Shown one piece after another: positions 33,383-41,973 of a stretch of 42,047 nucleotides of DNA (the stretch's first letter is position 1; each line of letters starts with the position of its first letter). The position numbers were made by a program, and so were the translations under genes. Under the pieces are notes generated by a model. It ran no database searches. It was not told the origin of the DNA and was given only the letters and a program-made list of their open reading frames with translations. Origin of the DNA: Pseudomonadota bacterium (GTDB lineage: Bacteria > Pseudomonadota > Gammaproteobacteria > Enterobacterales > Enterobacteriaceae); assembly GCA_023454395.1 (NCBI GenBank), contig JAEYFY010000406.1:1-42047 (forward strand), given 5' to 3'.

Positions 33383-34051
33383 TTAGTAGTTTGATTCAGG
33401 TGCATCTGAATCTGTTGCGATAGCGACACTTGCACTTGCACCGATACGTGTTGCACCTGCTTTGATCATGTTTAATGCTGTTTGGCGATCGCGAACACCA
33501 CCTGATGCTTTCACACCAACTTCATCACCAACGGTTTTGCGCATTAAAGCAACATGATGTTCTGTTGCGCCCATTGTACTGTATCCTGTTGATGTTTTCA
33601 CAAAATCAACGCGGATCTCACGACACATTTCACAAACTAAACGTACTTCGTCATCAGTTAATAAGCAAGTTTCTAAAATAACTTTCAGAGTTGTATTACC
33701 ACAAGCGGCTTTTACTGCTTCAATATCTTGTTTTACGAAGTCTAAACGACCGCTTTTTAACATACCGATATTGATAACCATATCGACTTCTTGTGCGCCT
33801 TGACGAATAGCTTCAGCCGCTTCAAATGCTTTTGTTGCTGTTAAACCCGCCCCGAATGGGAAGTCGATAACACAACAGACTTTTACATCACTTCCTTCAA
33901 GGCAAGTTCTTGCTAAAGGGATGTAAGAAGTGTTAATACAAACAGAGAAGAAACCGTGTTCAACTGCTTCAGCACACAATTTCTTGATTTGTGCTTCAGT
34001 TGTATCTGCTGCAAGAAGGGTATGATCGATATAATTAGCTAATGGACGCAT
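33383..34051 (-). CDS. deoC: Deoxyribose-phosphate aldolase
   Basis: Cleaves 2-deoxyribose-5-phosphate to acetaldehyde and glyceraldehyde-3-phosphate. 222 aa from ATG 34051, chosen because AAGGA lies upstream and the homologous N terminus [17 protein letters not shown] starts there. Schiff-base Lys152 in [11 protein letters not shown], proton-relay Lys181 in [11 protein letters not shown], and Asp90 in [14 protein letters not shown] are all present. Divergent from the putative deoxyribokinase gene and upstream of deoR: together a complete deoxyribose utilisation unit apart from a dedicated permease. Confidence 0.95.
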   Translation of the reverse strand: MRPLANYIDHTLLAADTTEAQIKKLCAEAVEHGFFSVCINTSYIPLARTCLEGSDVKVCCVIDFPFGAGLTATKAFEAAEAIRQGAQEVDMVINIGMLKSGRLDFVKQDIEAVKAACGNTTLKVILETCLLTDDEVRLVCEMCREIRVDFVKTSTGYSTMGATEHHVALMRKTVGDEVGVKASGGVRDRQTALNMIKAGATRIGASASVAIATDSDAPESNY

Positions 34052-34090
34052 AGTATATTCCTTAATAAGAAGATTGTTATTTATCACTCA

Positions 34091-34106
34091 TGTTAGTTTG
34101 GCAACA
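34091..34106. promoter_or_regulatory. Candidate DeoR operator
   Basis: TGTTAGTTTGGCAACA in the 179-bp divergent region agrees at 11 of 16 positions with the E. coli DeoR operator TGTTAGAATTCTAACA. A partial CRP-like site (TGTGATTGTTATCTCG on the minus strand, around 34125-34140) lies beside it. Confidence 0.45.
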
Positions 34107-34230
34107 TATTAGTGCTGTTTTAACGAGATAACAATCACAAATGATATTTAAATAACATGATACTGTTATACATCTATCAAAATGTCACTATTTTCACATT
34201 TATAAATTTTACATAAGAGCAAGAGGCGCT

Positions 34231-35151
34231 ATGGATATCGCAGTGATTGGTTCAAATATGGTGGATTTGATCACCTATATAGATAGGATGCCAAAAGAGG
34301 GGGAAACCCTTGAGGCGCCAGCATTTAAGATTGGTTGCGGTGGCAAAGGGGCAAATCAAGCGGTTGCTGCAGCTAAATTAAATTCAAAAGTGATGATGTT
34401 AACAAAGGTTGGTGATGATATTTTTGCGGATAACACCATCATGAATTTAGAATCTTATGGCATAAATACACGCTATGTTGAAAAAGTGCCCGGTACAACA
34501 AGCGGTGTTGCACCTATTTTTGTGACTTCTCAATCATCAAATAGCATTTTAATTGTGAAAGGTGCTAATCAGCATTTATCGCCAGAGGATATTGATAGAG
34601 CAACAGATAGCCTGAAAAAATGCAAAATAATCGTACTACAATTAGAAATCCCGCTTGAAACGGTGTATCACGCTATCGAGTTCGGTAATAAACACCATAT
34701 TCCTGTGTTATTTAATCCTGCACCGGCTTCAAAAGCATTAGATCTTGATATTGCGGCTCGTTGTGACTTTTTTGTTCCGAATGAAACAGAACTTGAAATT
34801 TTGACGGGTATGCCAATCACCACAATGGATGAAATTCGTGAAGCCGCTTGTTCTTTATTACAAAAAGGCTTTAAGAATGTCATCGTTACATTAGGTGAAA
34901 AAGGCGCATTATGGATGAATGGCGACATTGAAAAATATATTCCCGCCATTGAAGTTGATGCAATAGATACCAGTGGGGCGGGGGATGCTTTTATTGGTTG
35001 TTTCTCCCATTATTATGTTCACACCAATAATATTGAAAAAGCGTTAAATAAAGCCGTGATGTTTTCTGGTTTAAGTGTTGCAGGTAAAGGCACACAATCT
35101 TCTTATCCAAGCATTGAAGAGTTTGGACAATTTTTAGCGCAAGCAAAGTAG
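34231..35151 (+). CDS. deoK: PfkB-family sugar kinase, probable deoxyribokinase
   Basis: 306 aa, ribokinase family. Substrate and ATP motifs: IGCGGKGANQAVAAAKL near the N terminus and DTSGAGDAFIGCFSHY with the catalytic Asp near residue 250; VPNETELEILTG and VIVTLGEKGAL are also typical. By sequence alone it could be ribokinase. Its position opposite deoC-deoR makes deoxyribokinase (2-deoxyribose to deoxyribose-5-phosphate) the better call, since the product is DeoC's substrate. GAGG lies upstream of the ATG. A terminator follows at 35179, separating it from the mur operon. Confidence 0.8.
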   Translation: MDIAVIGSNMVDLITYIDRMPKEGETLEAPAFKIGCGGKGANQAVAAAKLNSKVMMLTKVGDDIFADNTIMNLESYGINTRYVEKVPGTTSGVAPIFVTSQSSNSILIVKGANQHLSPEDIDRATDSLKKCKIIVLQLEIPLETVYHAIEFGNKHHIPVLFNPAPASKALDLDIAARCDFFVPNETELEILTGMPITTMDEIREAACSLLQKGFKNVIVTLGEKGALWMNGDIEKYIPAIEVDAIDTSGAGDAFIGCFSHYYVHTNNIEKALNKAVMFSGLSVAGKGTQSSYPSIEEFGQFLAQAK

Positions 35152-35178
35152 TACACTTCTGCACTATCACATCTTTGT

Positions 35179-35221
35179 ATTCCACTTGCTGTCTTATTTA
35201 GAGAACAAGTGGAATTCTTTT
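35179..35221 (+). terminator. Terminator after deoK
   Basis: ATTCCACTTG (35179-35188) / CAAGTGGAAT (35206-35215), a perfect 10-bp stem, then TCTTTT. Confidence 0.8.
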
Positions 35222-35291
35222 AAAATCAATAAATTGTTCTATTTTTCATAGTGACTGTTGGATTTCTGACAAAGAAAAAAGCTTAACTTAA

Positions 35292-35307
35292 TGTGACTAA
35301 TTTCACA
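35292..35307 (+). promoter_or_regulatory. Perfect CRP-cAMP site upstream of murQ
   Basis: TGTGA-CTAATT-TCACA matches the CRP consensus in both half-sites. It lies about 85 bp before the murQ start. murQ is CRP-dependent in E. coli. Confidence 0.85.
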
Positions 35308-35326
35308 GAGTGGTGATAATTACCAT

Positions 35327-35373
35327 TGAAATGTAATTTCATTAGATGTAATTTTTATTGAAATTTGGTTTCA
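35327..35373 (+). promoter_or_regulatory. Two RpiR-type operators in front of murQ
   Basis: TGAAAT-GTA-ATTTCA (35327-35341) and TGAAA-TTTGG-TTTCA (35359-35373). The two 15-bp dyads begin 32 bp apart, about three helical turns, between the CRP site and the gene. They are likely sites for the MurR repressor encoded in the same operon. Confidence 0.7.
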
Positions 35374-35384
35374 TTAAGGTTGTT

Positions 35385-36299
35385 ATGATGAAAGAAGATG
35401 CATTAATCGAATGTCTTAAAAATGAAAGCAATCAAGAAACAACACAGTTTTCTGAATTAAGCGCTTTAGAGTTGGTTACGCTTATCAATAGTGCAGATAT
35501 GACCGTTGCCAATGCAGTTAAAAAAGAATTACCCGCTATTGCTAAAGCGGTAGAAAAAATTACTGAGTGTTTGCAAAAAGGTGGACGTATTTTTTATGTT
35601 GGTGCCGGAACAAGTGGGCGATTAGCTGTACTAGACAGTGCCGAATGCCCTCCTACTTTTGGAGTGTCTCCTACATTAGTGCAGGCGATTATTGCAGGCG
35701 GTCATGATGCAATGCTAAAAGCGGTTGAAAATATTGAAGATAGCCAAGAGGCGGCAATTGAAGAGCTTCAACGTCGTCATGTTAGCGATAAAGATGTCGT
35801 TATTGGCATTGCGGCAAGCGGCCGTACGCCTTTCACTGTCGCAGCTTTGCAATATGGCAAAAAGTTAAAAGCATTGACAGTATCTATTACTACGCGCGGC
35901 AAAAGTATGATGAGTGAAATTGCCGACTTATCTATTGCACCAGATGTGGGCGCAGAGGTATTAACAGGCTCTACAAGAATGAAAAGTGGTACGGCTCAAA
36001 AAATGATTTTGGGTATGTTAAGTACTAGCGTAATGACTAAGCTTGGTAAAGTGCATAAAAACCTGATGGTGGATGTGATTGCGAGTAATGAGAAATTGCA
36101 GCGTCGTGCTGAAGGCATTGTCAGCGAAGTGTGTGGAATTTCACATGAAAGAGCCAGAACCCTGTTACAAATGGTTAATTATCATCCTAGAAAAGCCATT
36201 TTAATGTATGAACTTCACCTGAGTGTGGAGAAAGTTGATCAAATTACACAGCAATATCCTTATCGTTCGTTACAACAGCAACTTGCCCTATTTAACTAA
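35385..36299 (+). CDS. murQ: N-acetylmuramic acid 6-phosphate etherase
   Basis: Cleaves the lactyl ether of MurNAc-6-phosphate to give GlcNAc-6-phosphate and D-lactate. 304 aa from ATG 35385 (AAGG five nt upstream; the adjacent ATG at 35388 is equally possible). SIS-domain blocks: FYVGAGTSGRLAVLDSAECPPTFGV, IIAGGHDAMLKAVENIEDS, GIAASGRTPFTVAAL, GAEVLTGSTRMKSGTAQK, NLMVDVIASNEKLQRRA. These match MurQ of E. coli by recall, including the catalytic Glu regions. It is first of a four-gene operon for recycling or import of MurNAc. Confidence 0.95.
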   Translation: MMKEDALIECLKNESNQETTQFSELSALELVTLINSADMTVANAVKKELPAIAKAVEKITECLQKGGRIFYVGAGTSGRLAVLDSAECPPTFGVSPTLVQAIIAGGHDAMLKAVENIEDSQEAAIEELQRRHVSDKDVVIGIAASGRTPFTVAALQYGKKLKALTVSITTRGKSMMSEIADLSIAPDVGAEVLTGSTRMKSGTAQKMILGMLSTSVMTKLGKVHKNLMVDVIASNEKLQRRAEGIVSEVCGISHERARTLLQMVNYHPRKAILMYELHLSVEKVDQITQQYPYRSLQQQLALFN

Positions 36300-36341
36300 T
36301 AACAATATGAGTAAACACTCTGAACTTTAGCAGGCACGCAT

Positions 36342-37706
36342 ATGGCTAATAAAATAGAACATCTCGACACGTTAGCAATAGAAATAGAAAAACACGCTGG
36401 TGGGTTTCAAAATGTGGCAACCCTAACACATTGTATGACTCGTATTCGACTGATTTTAAAAGACAGTTCGCTATTTGATGCAGACGCTTTAAAACAAGTC
36501 GAAGGCGTTAAAGGTGTTGTATTTAATGGCGAACAGCACCAAGTGATTGTAGGAATGGGAACCGCGGCAAAAGTTTATTCCATTATGAATAAGCGTATGC
36601 AAAATAGTTCGGCAAGTAGTGAAGAGGGGTCTGCGTCAACACCAGTGAAAAAAGGCTTCTCGATTCGTCGTATGCTAAATACATTAGCGGCTATTTTTGT
36701 TCCGACCATTCCTGCTTTAATTGGCTGCGGTTTGATTATGGGGTTAATTAATATTATCCGTTTAGTCGCGCCGGGCTTAGTTGAGCAATTCCCTGAGCTA
36801 TTTAAATTATTCAAATTAATTGGTAGTACGGTATTTGCGTATCTCTCTATTATGATTGGGATAAATACCGCCAAAGAATTGGGAGCATCAACGTCGATTG
36901 GGGCGGTAATGGCTGGGTTATTAGCTATGCCGGGGCTTGCTGATATCACCTTGTTTGGTGAGAAATTACAGCCAAACAGTGGCGGGATCTTTGCCGTATT
37001 AATGGTGGTCGTATTCTCTTCAAAATTAGAATTATGGTTTCGTAGTATCGTTAAAGAGAGCCTTGATCTTATCTTAACGCCATTTGTGACTATTTTAGTT
37101 TCTTCTCTTGTGGCGATTATGATCTTCCAACCTATCGGCCATTATCTTAATCAGTTATTAGCACAAGGCGTATCATTATCACTTTTAAATCAAGGTGGTG
37201 GTGCAGTTGTAACCGGTGCTGCGTTAGGGGGAAGTTTCTTATTTTTACTCTTAACGGGATTACATCAAGGGTTAATTCCTATTCATACCGAAATTTTAAA
37301 TACTTTTGGTTTAAATTACTTGTTCCCTATTTTAGCCATGGGCGGAATGGGGCAGGTAGGCTCTTGTTTTTGGGTTTATCTACGCACTAAAAACCAACGT
37401 TTAAAGAAAACATTAATGGGCGCATTACCTGTGGGTATTTTCGGTGTCGGAGAGCCTTTATTATTTGGTGTTTCCCTTCCATTAGGAAAACCATTTGTTG
37501 CTGGATGTATTGGCGGTGCGGCTGGTGGTGCATTAATGGCATATTTCCAAGTTGGGATCATTATTCCATTCGGTACAGCTGGGTTATCATTAATTCCGTT
37601 AGTGGGCGATGGGCAAATTATTAAGTTCCTGATCGCAGTATTAGGTGCATGGATTGTCGGTTTTATCGCCAGTATGCTAATGGGATTTACCGATCCAGAG
37701 AAATAA
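36342..37706 (+). CDS. murP: PTS EIIBC permease for N-acetylmuramic acid
   Basis: 454 aa. The N-terminal EIIB domain has the phosphorylated Cys31 in TLTHCMTRIRL and GVVFNGEQHQVIVG. The EIIC domain spans about residues 110-450 with around ten membrane segments and the signature GVGEPLLFGVSLPLGKPF. There is no EIIA domain; MurP depends on the glucose EIIA (Crr). Imports and phosphorylates MurNAc, giving the substrate of MurQ 42 bp upstream. Specificity is assigned from context. Confidence 0.92.
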   Translation: MANKIEHLDTLAIEIEKHAGGFQNVATLTHCMTRIRLILKDSSLFDADALKQVEGVKGVVFNGEQHQVIVGMGTAAKVYSIMNKRMQNSSASSEEGSASTPVKKGFSIRRMLNTLAAIFVPTIPALIGCGLIMGLINIIRLVAPGLVEQFPELFKLFKLIGSTVFAYLSIMIGINTAKELGASTSIGAVMAGLLAMPGLADITLFGEKLQPNSGGIFAVLMVVVFSSKLELWFRSIVKESLDLILTPFVTILVSSLVAIMIFQPIGHYLNQLLAQGVSLSLLNQGGGAVVTGAALGGSFLFLLLTGLHQGLIPIHTEILNTFGLNYLFPILAMGGMGQVGSCFWVYLRTKNQRLKKTLMGALPVGIFGVGEPLLFGVSLPLGKPFVAGCIGGAAGGALMAYFQVGIIIPFGTAGLSLIPLVGDGQIIKFLIAVLGAWIVGFIASMLMGFTDPEK

Positions 37707-37730
37707 GTCAGAAATAAAAAGGATAACAGA

Positions 37731-38582
37731 ATGTCAACACTGACCAAAAAGCTTGAAAGCCTACGAATACAAGGCAAAGGCACAGAACAACGTATTGCTC
37801 ATTATCTATTAGAGAATAGTGAGAATATTGCCAGTATGAATGCGGCTGATCTGGCAGTTAAAGCAGGTGTAAGTAGTGCTTCTGTTATCCGTTTCTCTCG
37901 TCAAATGGGGTATCGTGGTTATCCTGAATTTAAAATTGATTATCTTTCAGAAGAAAAGCAACAAAAAAGCAGTGGCGATATTCTCTATGGCAATCTTGCG
38001 AAAACAGACTCGACAGAATTAATTATTTCCAAAACAGGGCATCTGTTTACCAGCGCTATTTTGGATTCATTAGCGTTGTTAGATCCCAATACCATTGATG
38101 TATTAGCTGAAAAAATGGTATCAGCAAAACGCATTGTATTGTTTGGTATTGGCGCATCTGCCGTTGTGGCGAGTGATATTTTTCATAAATTAATTCGTGT
38201 AAATAAAAACACGTTATTTAGTCCAGATCTTCATGCTCAATTGGCTTATTCCGCCAATTTATCTGCGGATGATATTGCTATTGCTGTTACCGCTAGAGGG
38301 AATACGACGGATATTAACCGTATGTTGAAATCAGCAAAGAATGAAGGCTGTTTAACGGTAGCATTAACCCGTTTTGGGCAAGATGAAGCGACTCGTTTAT
38401 CTGATTACACGTTGCCTTATTTTTATGATGAACAACACTCTCAATTAGGAGTGATTACGCCACAAGTTTTACAAATGGTGGCTTTTGATGTGCTATTTTT
38501 TAAATATATGACATTAGCGAGTGAGTCAGCAGAAAAAGCATTATTAAAAGGGCGAGAAGCTGTGATGCAAGGAAATCAATAA
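37731..38582 (+). CDS. murR: RpiR-family regulator MurR
   Basis: 283 aa. N-terminal helix-turn-helix of RpiR type (GTEQRIAHYLLENSENIASM, AGVSSASVIRFSRQMGYRGYPEFK), then a SIS sugar-phosphate-binding domain (RIVLFGIGASAVVASDIFHKL, VTARGNTTDINRML, CLTVALTRFG). MurNAc-6-phosphate is the inducer of MurR in E. coli, where murR is divergent from murQ; here it is third in the murQP operon, giving feedback through the operators at 35327-35373. It overlaps the next gene at TAATG. Confidence 0.9.
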   Translation: MSTLTKKLESLRIQGKGTEQRIAHYLLENSENIASMNAADLAVKAGVSSASVIRFSRQMGYRGYPEFKIDYLSEEKQQKSSGDILYGNLAKTDSTELIISKTGHLFTSAILDSLALLDPNTIDVLAEKMVSAKRIVLFGIGASAVVASDIFHKLIRVNKNTLFSPDLHAQLAYSANLSADDIAIAVTARGNTTDINRMLKSAKNEGCLTVALTRFGQDEATRLSDYTLPYFYDEQHSQLGVITPQVLQMVAFDVLFFKYMTLASESAEKALLKGREAVMQGNQ

Positions 38583-39370
38583 TGTTACTTATCACCACAT
38601 TAGCGGTGGGTGCGGCAATTGGCTTAATTATAAGTACGACGGGCGTGGGCGGCGGTGTTATTGTTTTACCTGTATTGACCTATTTCTTTGGTATGAATGC
38701 GCTAATGGCAGTGGCAACAGCAAATTTATTATCTATGTTGATGAAAGTGACTTCGTCTTATATGCATTTTCGCCTTGGGAATATTCCCTTTAAAAGAGCG
38801 ATGATTGTATTAGGAATAATGCTACCAAGTACCTTTTTAGCCAGTGTTTTTGTTAATTATTTAGGTTCGTTAGCGCAGTATCAGCAACAAGTCGAATGGG
38901 GAATTAATGCGCTTGTTGTTAGTGCTATTGTTTTTTCTCTATTTCTCTTTGTACAGAGAATGTTTTTCTTCTTACCTCCCGTTGTGGTTGAAAATACAGC
39001 GTTAGCACCTTTAAATATAAAAGCACTATTACTTCCTGCGATTGCAGCGGGTGTTGTTTTAGGAGCAACGGGGGTGGGCGGTGGTGTGGTTGTATTACCA
39101 TTATTGTTACGCTATGCGAACCTTTCTATTAAGCAAGCTATTGGTACTTCTATATTTACCACAACATTGTTATCAGGCTCTTCTGCACTCGCCTATATGC
39201 AAGATGGGCATACAGATATTCATTTGGCGCTTTTGTTATTTTTAGGCTCGCTAATCTCTATTCCGCTGTCTAAGTGGCTGTTGATCAGAATGCCTGACAA
39301 AGTGTTTCAGTATGCGACTTTAATTTTAATCATTTGTAGTGCCGTAATGATGTTAGCTAAATTATTCTAG
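38582..39370 (+). CDS. TauE/SafE-family membrane transporter
   Basis: 262 aa with about eight membrane helices. Two internal repeats: TTGVGGGVIVLPVLTYFFGM near the N terminus and GATGVGGGVVVLPLLLRYAN in the second half, the hallmark of the TauE/SafE (DUF81) family. Members export or import sulfite, sulfoacetate or other organic anions. It starts on the murR stop (TAATG), so it is the last member of the mur operon, an unusual partner. Export of D-lactate, the by-product of MurQ, is a tempting but untested idea. Confidence 0.85.
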   Translation: MLLITTLAVGAAIGLIISTTGVGGGVIVLPVLTYFFGMNALMAVATANLLSMLMKVTSSYMHFRLGNIPFKRAMIVLGIMLPSTFLASVFVNYLGSLAQYQQQVEWGINALVVSAIVFSLFLFVQRMFFFLPPVVVENTALAPLNIKALLLPAIAAGVVLGATGVGGGVVVLPLLLRYANLSIKQAIGTSIFTTTLLSGSSALAYMQDGHTDIHLALLLFLGSLISIPLSKWLLIRMPDKVFQYATLILIICSAVMMLAKLF

Positions 39371-39676
39371 TATTAAAATGTATCATTAATGTTAATTATA
39401 AAAATGAGATTTAAATCATAGCTAAGCTAAATAAAAATAAATTTTATTGGCTATTTTTCGATTATCTTATTAATTTAATTGAAGTCATTATTAATATAAA
39501 ATAATTATCCCTATTTTATTTATGTGTTAATAAAATGTATTTTTAATGATTTTATTTTTACTGATATATGGTTTTTATCATAAATAGATAATTGAGATGA
39601 TAATCACATTAAAGTTAATTCCTATATGTTTCACTGTAACCCTCATTTAATACCTATAGATGAAGGTACTAGTATT
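39371..39676. other. AT-rich promoter region of the arc operon
   Basis: No gene seen. It should contain the promoter for the leader and arcB; a candidate is TTGAGA (39592) with TTAATT 17 bp later, which is weak. No clean FNR or ArgR site was recognised. Confidence 0.4.
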
Positions 39677-39778
39677 ATGGAAAATAATAATAGGAAAACA
39701 CCTCATATTAGACGTATTGCCCATATTATGATGTATAAACAACGTCAGTGCTTCCATTTCTCTGTTTTTAACGGATAA
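39677..39778 (+). CDS. speFL: SpeFL-like ornithine-sensing leader peptide
   Basis: 33-aa ORF with GAAGG ten nt upstream. It starts MENNNRKTPHIRRIAHIM and ends FHFSVFNG. E. coli SpeFL, the arrest peptide that binds ornithine in the ribosome exit tunnel and switches on speF-potE, begins MENNSRTMPHIRRTTHIM by recall: same length to within one residue, with Pro9, His10, Ile11, Arg12, Arg13, His16, Ile17 and Met18 at identical positions. These form the ornithine sensor part. The C-terminal effector part is diverged and lacks the terminal Ala-Arg, and the stop is TAA. It precedes an ornithine carbamoyltransferase gene by 135 nt rather than speF. Homology is strong; the control mechanism here is inferred. 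Confidence 0.88.
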   Translation: MENNNRKTPHIRRIAHIMMYKQRQCFHFSVFNG

Positions 39779-39806
39779 GTTCTCATTATTACACGCTAAA
39801 AATATC

Positions 39807-39854
39807 AAGCCTCTTTCCTAATAACTTTTGTTATTGGGGAGTCTTCTATTTTTT
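39807..39854 (+). terminator. Intrinsic terminator/attenuator in the arcB leader
   Basis: CCTAATAAC (39817-39825)-TTTT-GTTATTGGG (39830-39838), extended by weaker outer pairs, then CTATTTTTT. It lies between the SpeFL-like ORF and arcB, so it must be overcome for expression. The left arm TTTCCTAAT (39814-39822) can alternatively pair with ATTAGGAGA (39895-39903), which includes the arcB Shine-Dalgarno. Confidence 0.7.
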
Positions 39855-39913
39855 AAATAACAAACTATTTTTTAACTCTATTATTATCAAAATAATTAGG
39901 AGATAGGATTATT

Positions 39914-40906
39914 ATGTCTATTAATATTAAAGGTAGAAGTTTTCTAAAATTACTCGATTTTACATCTGCGGAAATTCAATATTTATTGAAGTTATCTAAG
40001 CATTTTAAATCATTAAAAATGACAGGCATTCCTCATCGTTCTCTTGAAGGTAAAAATATTGTTTTATTATTTGAAAAAACGTCAACACGTACACGTTGTG
40101 CTTTTGAAGTCGCTGGTTACGATTTAGGAATGGGTGTCACTTATCTTGATCCAGGTTCATCACAAATGGGTAAAAAGGAATCGATTGAAGATACTGCGCG
40201 TGTATTAGGACGCTTTTATGATGGTATTGAATACCGTGGTTTTGATCAGTCATTAGTTGAAGAGCTTGCTGCAAAATCAGGTGTGCCAGTATGGAATGGT
40301 CTGACAGATAAATTCCACCCAACTCAAATGCTGGCAGATATGCTGACAGTTGAAGAAAACTTTGGTCATTTAAAAGGGCTTAAGCTGACTTTCTTTGGTG
40401 ATGCGCGTAATAACGTTGCTAACTCTTTAATGGTGGTTTGTGCCAAATTAGGCTTACATTTTACAGCATGTGGCCCAGCATCTTTAATGCCAGAAGAGCA
40501 ACTTGTGAAGGAGTGTCGTGCAATCGCGGCTGAAAACGAAGGCTCTATCACATTAACAGAAGATATCGAGAAAGGGGCAAAAGAGGCTGATGTTCTCTAT
40601 ACCGATATTTGGGTTTCAATGGGAGAGCCAGATAGTGTTTGGGATGAACGTATTCGCTTATTGAAAGCCTATCAAGTGAATAGTTCTATGATGAAAATGG
40701 CAAATCCTCATGCGATTTTCTTACACTGTTTACCTTCATTCCATGACCGTTTAACGCTTATTGGTGAAGATATTTACCAGAAGTTTGGCTTGAGTGAAAT
40801 GGAAGTGGCCGACGATGTTTTTGAATCTCGCCAATCAAAAGTTTTCGATCAAGCTGAAAATCGTATGCACACCATTAAAGCCGTTATGTTTGCCACTTTA
40901 AGCTAA
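39914..40906 (+). CDS. arcB: Ornithine carbamoyltransferase, probably catabolic (ArcB type)
   Basis: 330 aa. Interconverts citrulline + phosphate and ornithine + carbamoyl phosphate. Carbamoyl-phosphate site [15 protein letters not shown], then [32 protein letters not shown], the ornithine loop region [18 protein letters not shown] and the catalytic HCLPSFHD. Linked downstream to carbamate kinase and a YfcC/ArcD-type transporter, which favours the catabolic role (ATP from citrulline or consumption of ornithine). No arginine deiminase gene is in the window. Translation starts after AGGAG (39898-39902), 11 nt away. Confidence 0.93.
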   Translation: MSINIKGRSFLKLLDFTSAEIQYLLKLSKHFKSLKMTGIPHRSLEGKNIVLLFEKTSTRTRCAFEVAGYDLGMGVTYLDPGSSQMGKKESIEDTARVLGRFYDGIEYRGFDQSLVEELAAKSGVPVWNGLTDKFHPTQMLADMLTVEENFGHLKGLKLTFFGDARNNVANSLMVVCAKLGLHFTACGPASLMPEEQLVKECRAIAAENEGSITLTEDIEKGAKEADVLYTDIWVSMGEPDSVWDERIRLLKAYQVNSSMMKMANPHAIFLHCLPSFHDRLTLIGEDIYQKFGLSEMEVADDVFESRQSKVFDQAENRMHTIKAVMFATLS

Positions 40907-40921
40907 AGCAAGGAGCTGACA

Positions 40922-41869
40922 ATGCCTAAAAAGGTATTCATTGCTTTAGGGGGAAATGCATTAGGAAATACGCCGCTAGAGCAAAAGCAAATAGTACGAA
41001 AAACCGCAAAGCCCATTGTGGATTTGGTTGAGAAGGGTTATCAAGTCATTATTGGTCATGGTAATGGTCCACAAGTTGGAATGATCAACTTAGCTATGGA
41101 TTATGCATCACAGCAGAATATTGGTACGCCCTATATGCCATTCGCTGAGTGTGGTGCCATGAGCCAAGGTTATATTGGTTATCATCTACAACAAGCGATT
41201 AATGACGAATTATGTGCAAGAAATCTGAATAAAAATCATGGTTGTGCCACCATTGTGACCCAAGTAGTTGTTGATAAAAACGATCCTGCTTTTTTATCAC
41301 CGACAAAACCGATTGGTGCTTTTTATACTCAACAGCAAGCTGAGGTTATTCAAAAAGAGCATGGTTTTCACTTTATGGAAGATGCCGGGCGTGGATATCG
41401 TCGAGTGATCCCATCACCTAAGCCGTTAGAAATTGTAGAATCACCGATTATTAAACAGTTGGTTGAACGTAATATTGTGGTGATTACTGTGGGGGGCGGC
41501 GGTATTCCCGTTATTCGAAAAGGAGATTTATTAGAAGGTATTGATGCTGTTATTGATAAAGATAATTCTAGCTCAAAATTAGCGGTAGAATTAAAAGCAG
41601 ACATTTTATTAATATTAACGGCTGTTGATAAAGTCGCTATTAATTTTAATAAACCAAATCAAATGAATTTAGATAAATTAACACTTTCTCAAGCTCAGGA
41701 ATATATTTCTCAAGGGCAATTTGCTAAAGGAAGTATGTTACCTAAAGTGGAGGCTTGTCTTAATTTTCTAAAAGAGAGTGATAAAGGTGTACAAGCTATT
41801 ATTACTTCTTTAGAGAATGCATTATCTGCTTTAGAAGGAAAAACAGGCACAACAATTATTTCTGATTAA
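40922..41869 (+). CDS. arcC: Carbamate kinase
   Basis: 315 aa. Converts carbamoyl phosphate and ADP to ATP, CO2 and ammonia. Family blocks: VFIALGGNALGNTP at the N terminus, IIGHGNGPQVGM, PFAECGAMSQGYIGYHLQQA, EDAGRGYRRVIPSPKP, VITVGGGGIPV, VIDKDNSSSKLAVELKADILLILTAVDKV and FAKGSMLPKVEAC. AAGGAG lies before the ATG, 15 bp after arcB, so they are cotranslated. It could also supply the carbamate kinase step for oxamate or carbamoyl compounds, but the arcB linkage points to ornithine/citrulline. Confidence 0.95.
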   Translation: MPKKVFIALGGNALGNTPLEQKQIVRKTAKPIVDLVEKGYQVIIGHGNGPQVGMINLAMDYASQQNIGTPYMPFAECGAMSQGYIGYHLQQAINDELCARNLNKNHGCATIVTQVVVDKNDPAFLSPTKPIGAFYTQQQAEVIQKEHGFHFMEDAGRGYRRVIPSPKPLEIVESPIIKQLVERNIVVITVGGGGIPVIRKGDLLEGIDAVIDKDNSSSKLAVELKADILLILTAVDKVAINFNKPNQMNLDKLTLSQAQEYISQGQFAKGSMLPKVEACLNFLKESDKGVQAIITSLENALSALEGKTGTTIISD

Positions 41870-41910
41870 TATCATACTTATCATTATTCTAAATTTAATT
41901 CTAATAATAG

Positions 41911-41946
41911 ACTCTGCCAGATAGATATTATTTCTACTGGCAGAGT
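41911..41946 (+). other. Intercistronic hairpin between arcC and the transporter gene
   Basis: ACTCTGCCAG (41911-41920) / CTGGCAGAGT (41937-41946), a perfect 10-bp stem without a T tract. Probably tunes mRNA stability or partial read-through between the genes. Confidence 0.6.
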
Positions 41947-41973
41947 AGCCTCTTATTTAAGTCGAGGACGCTT

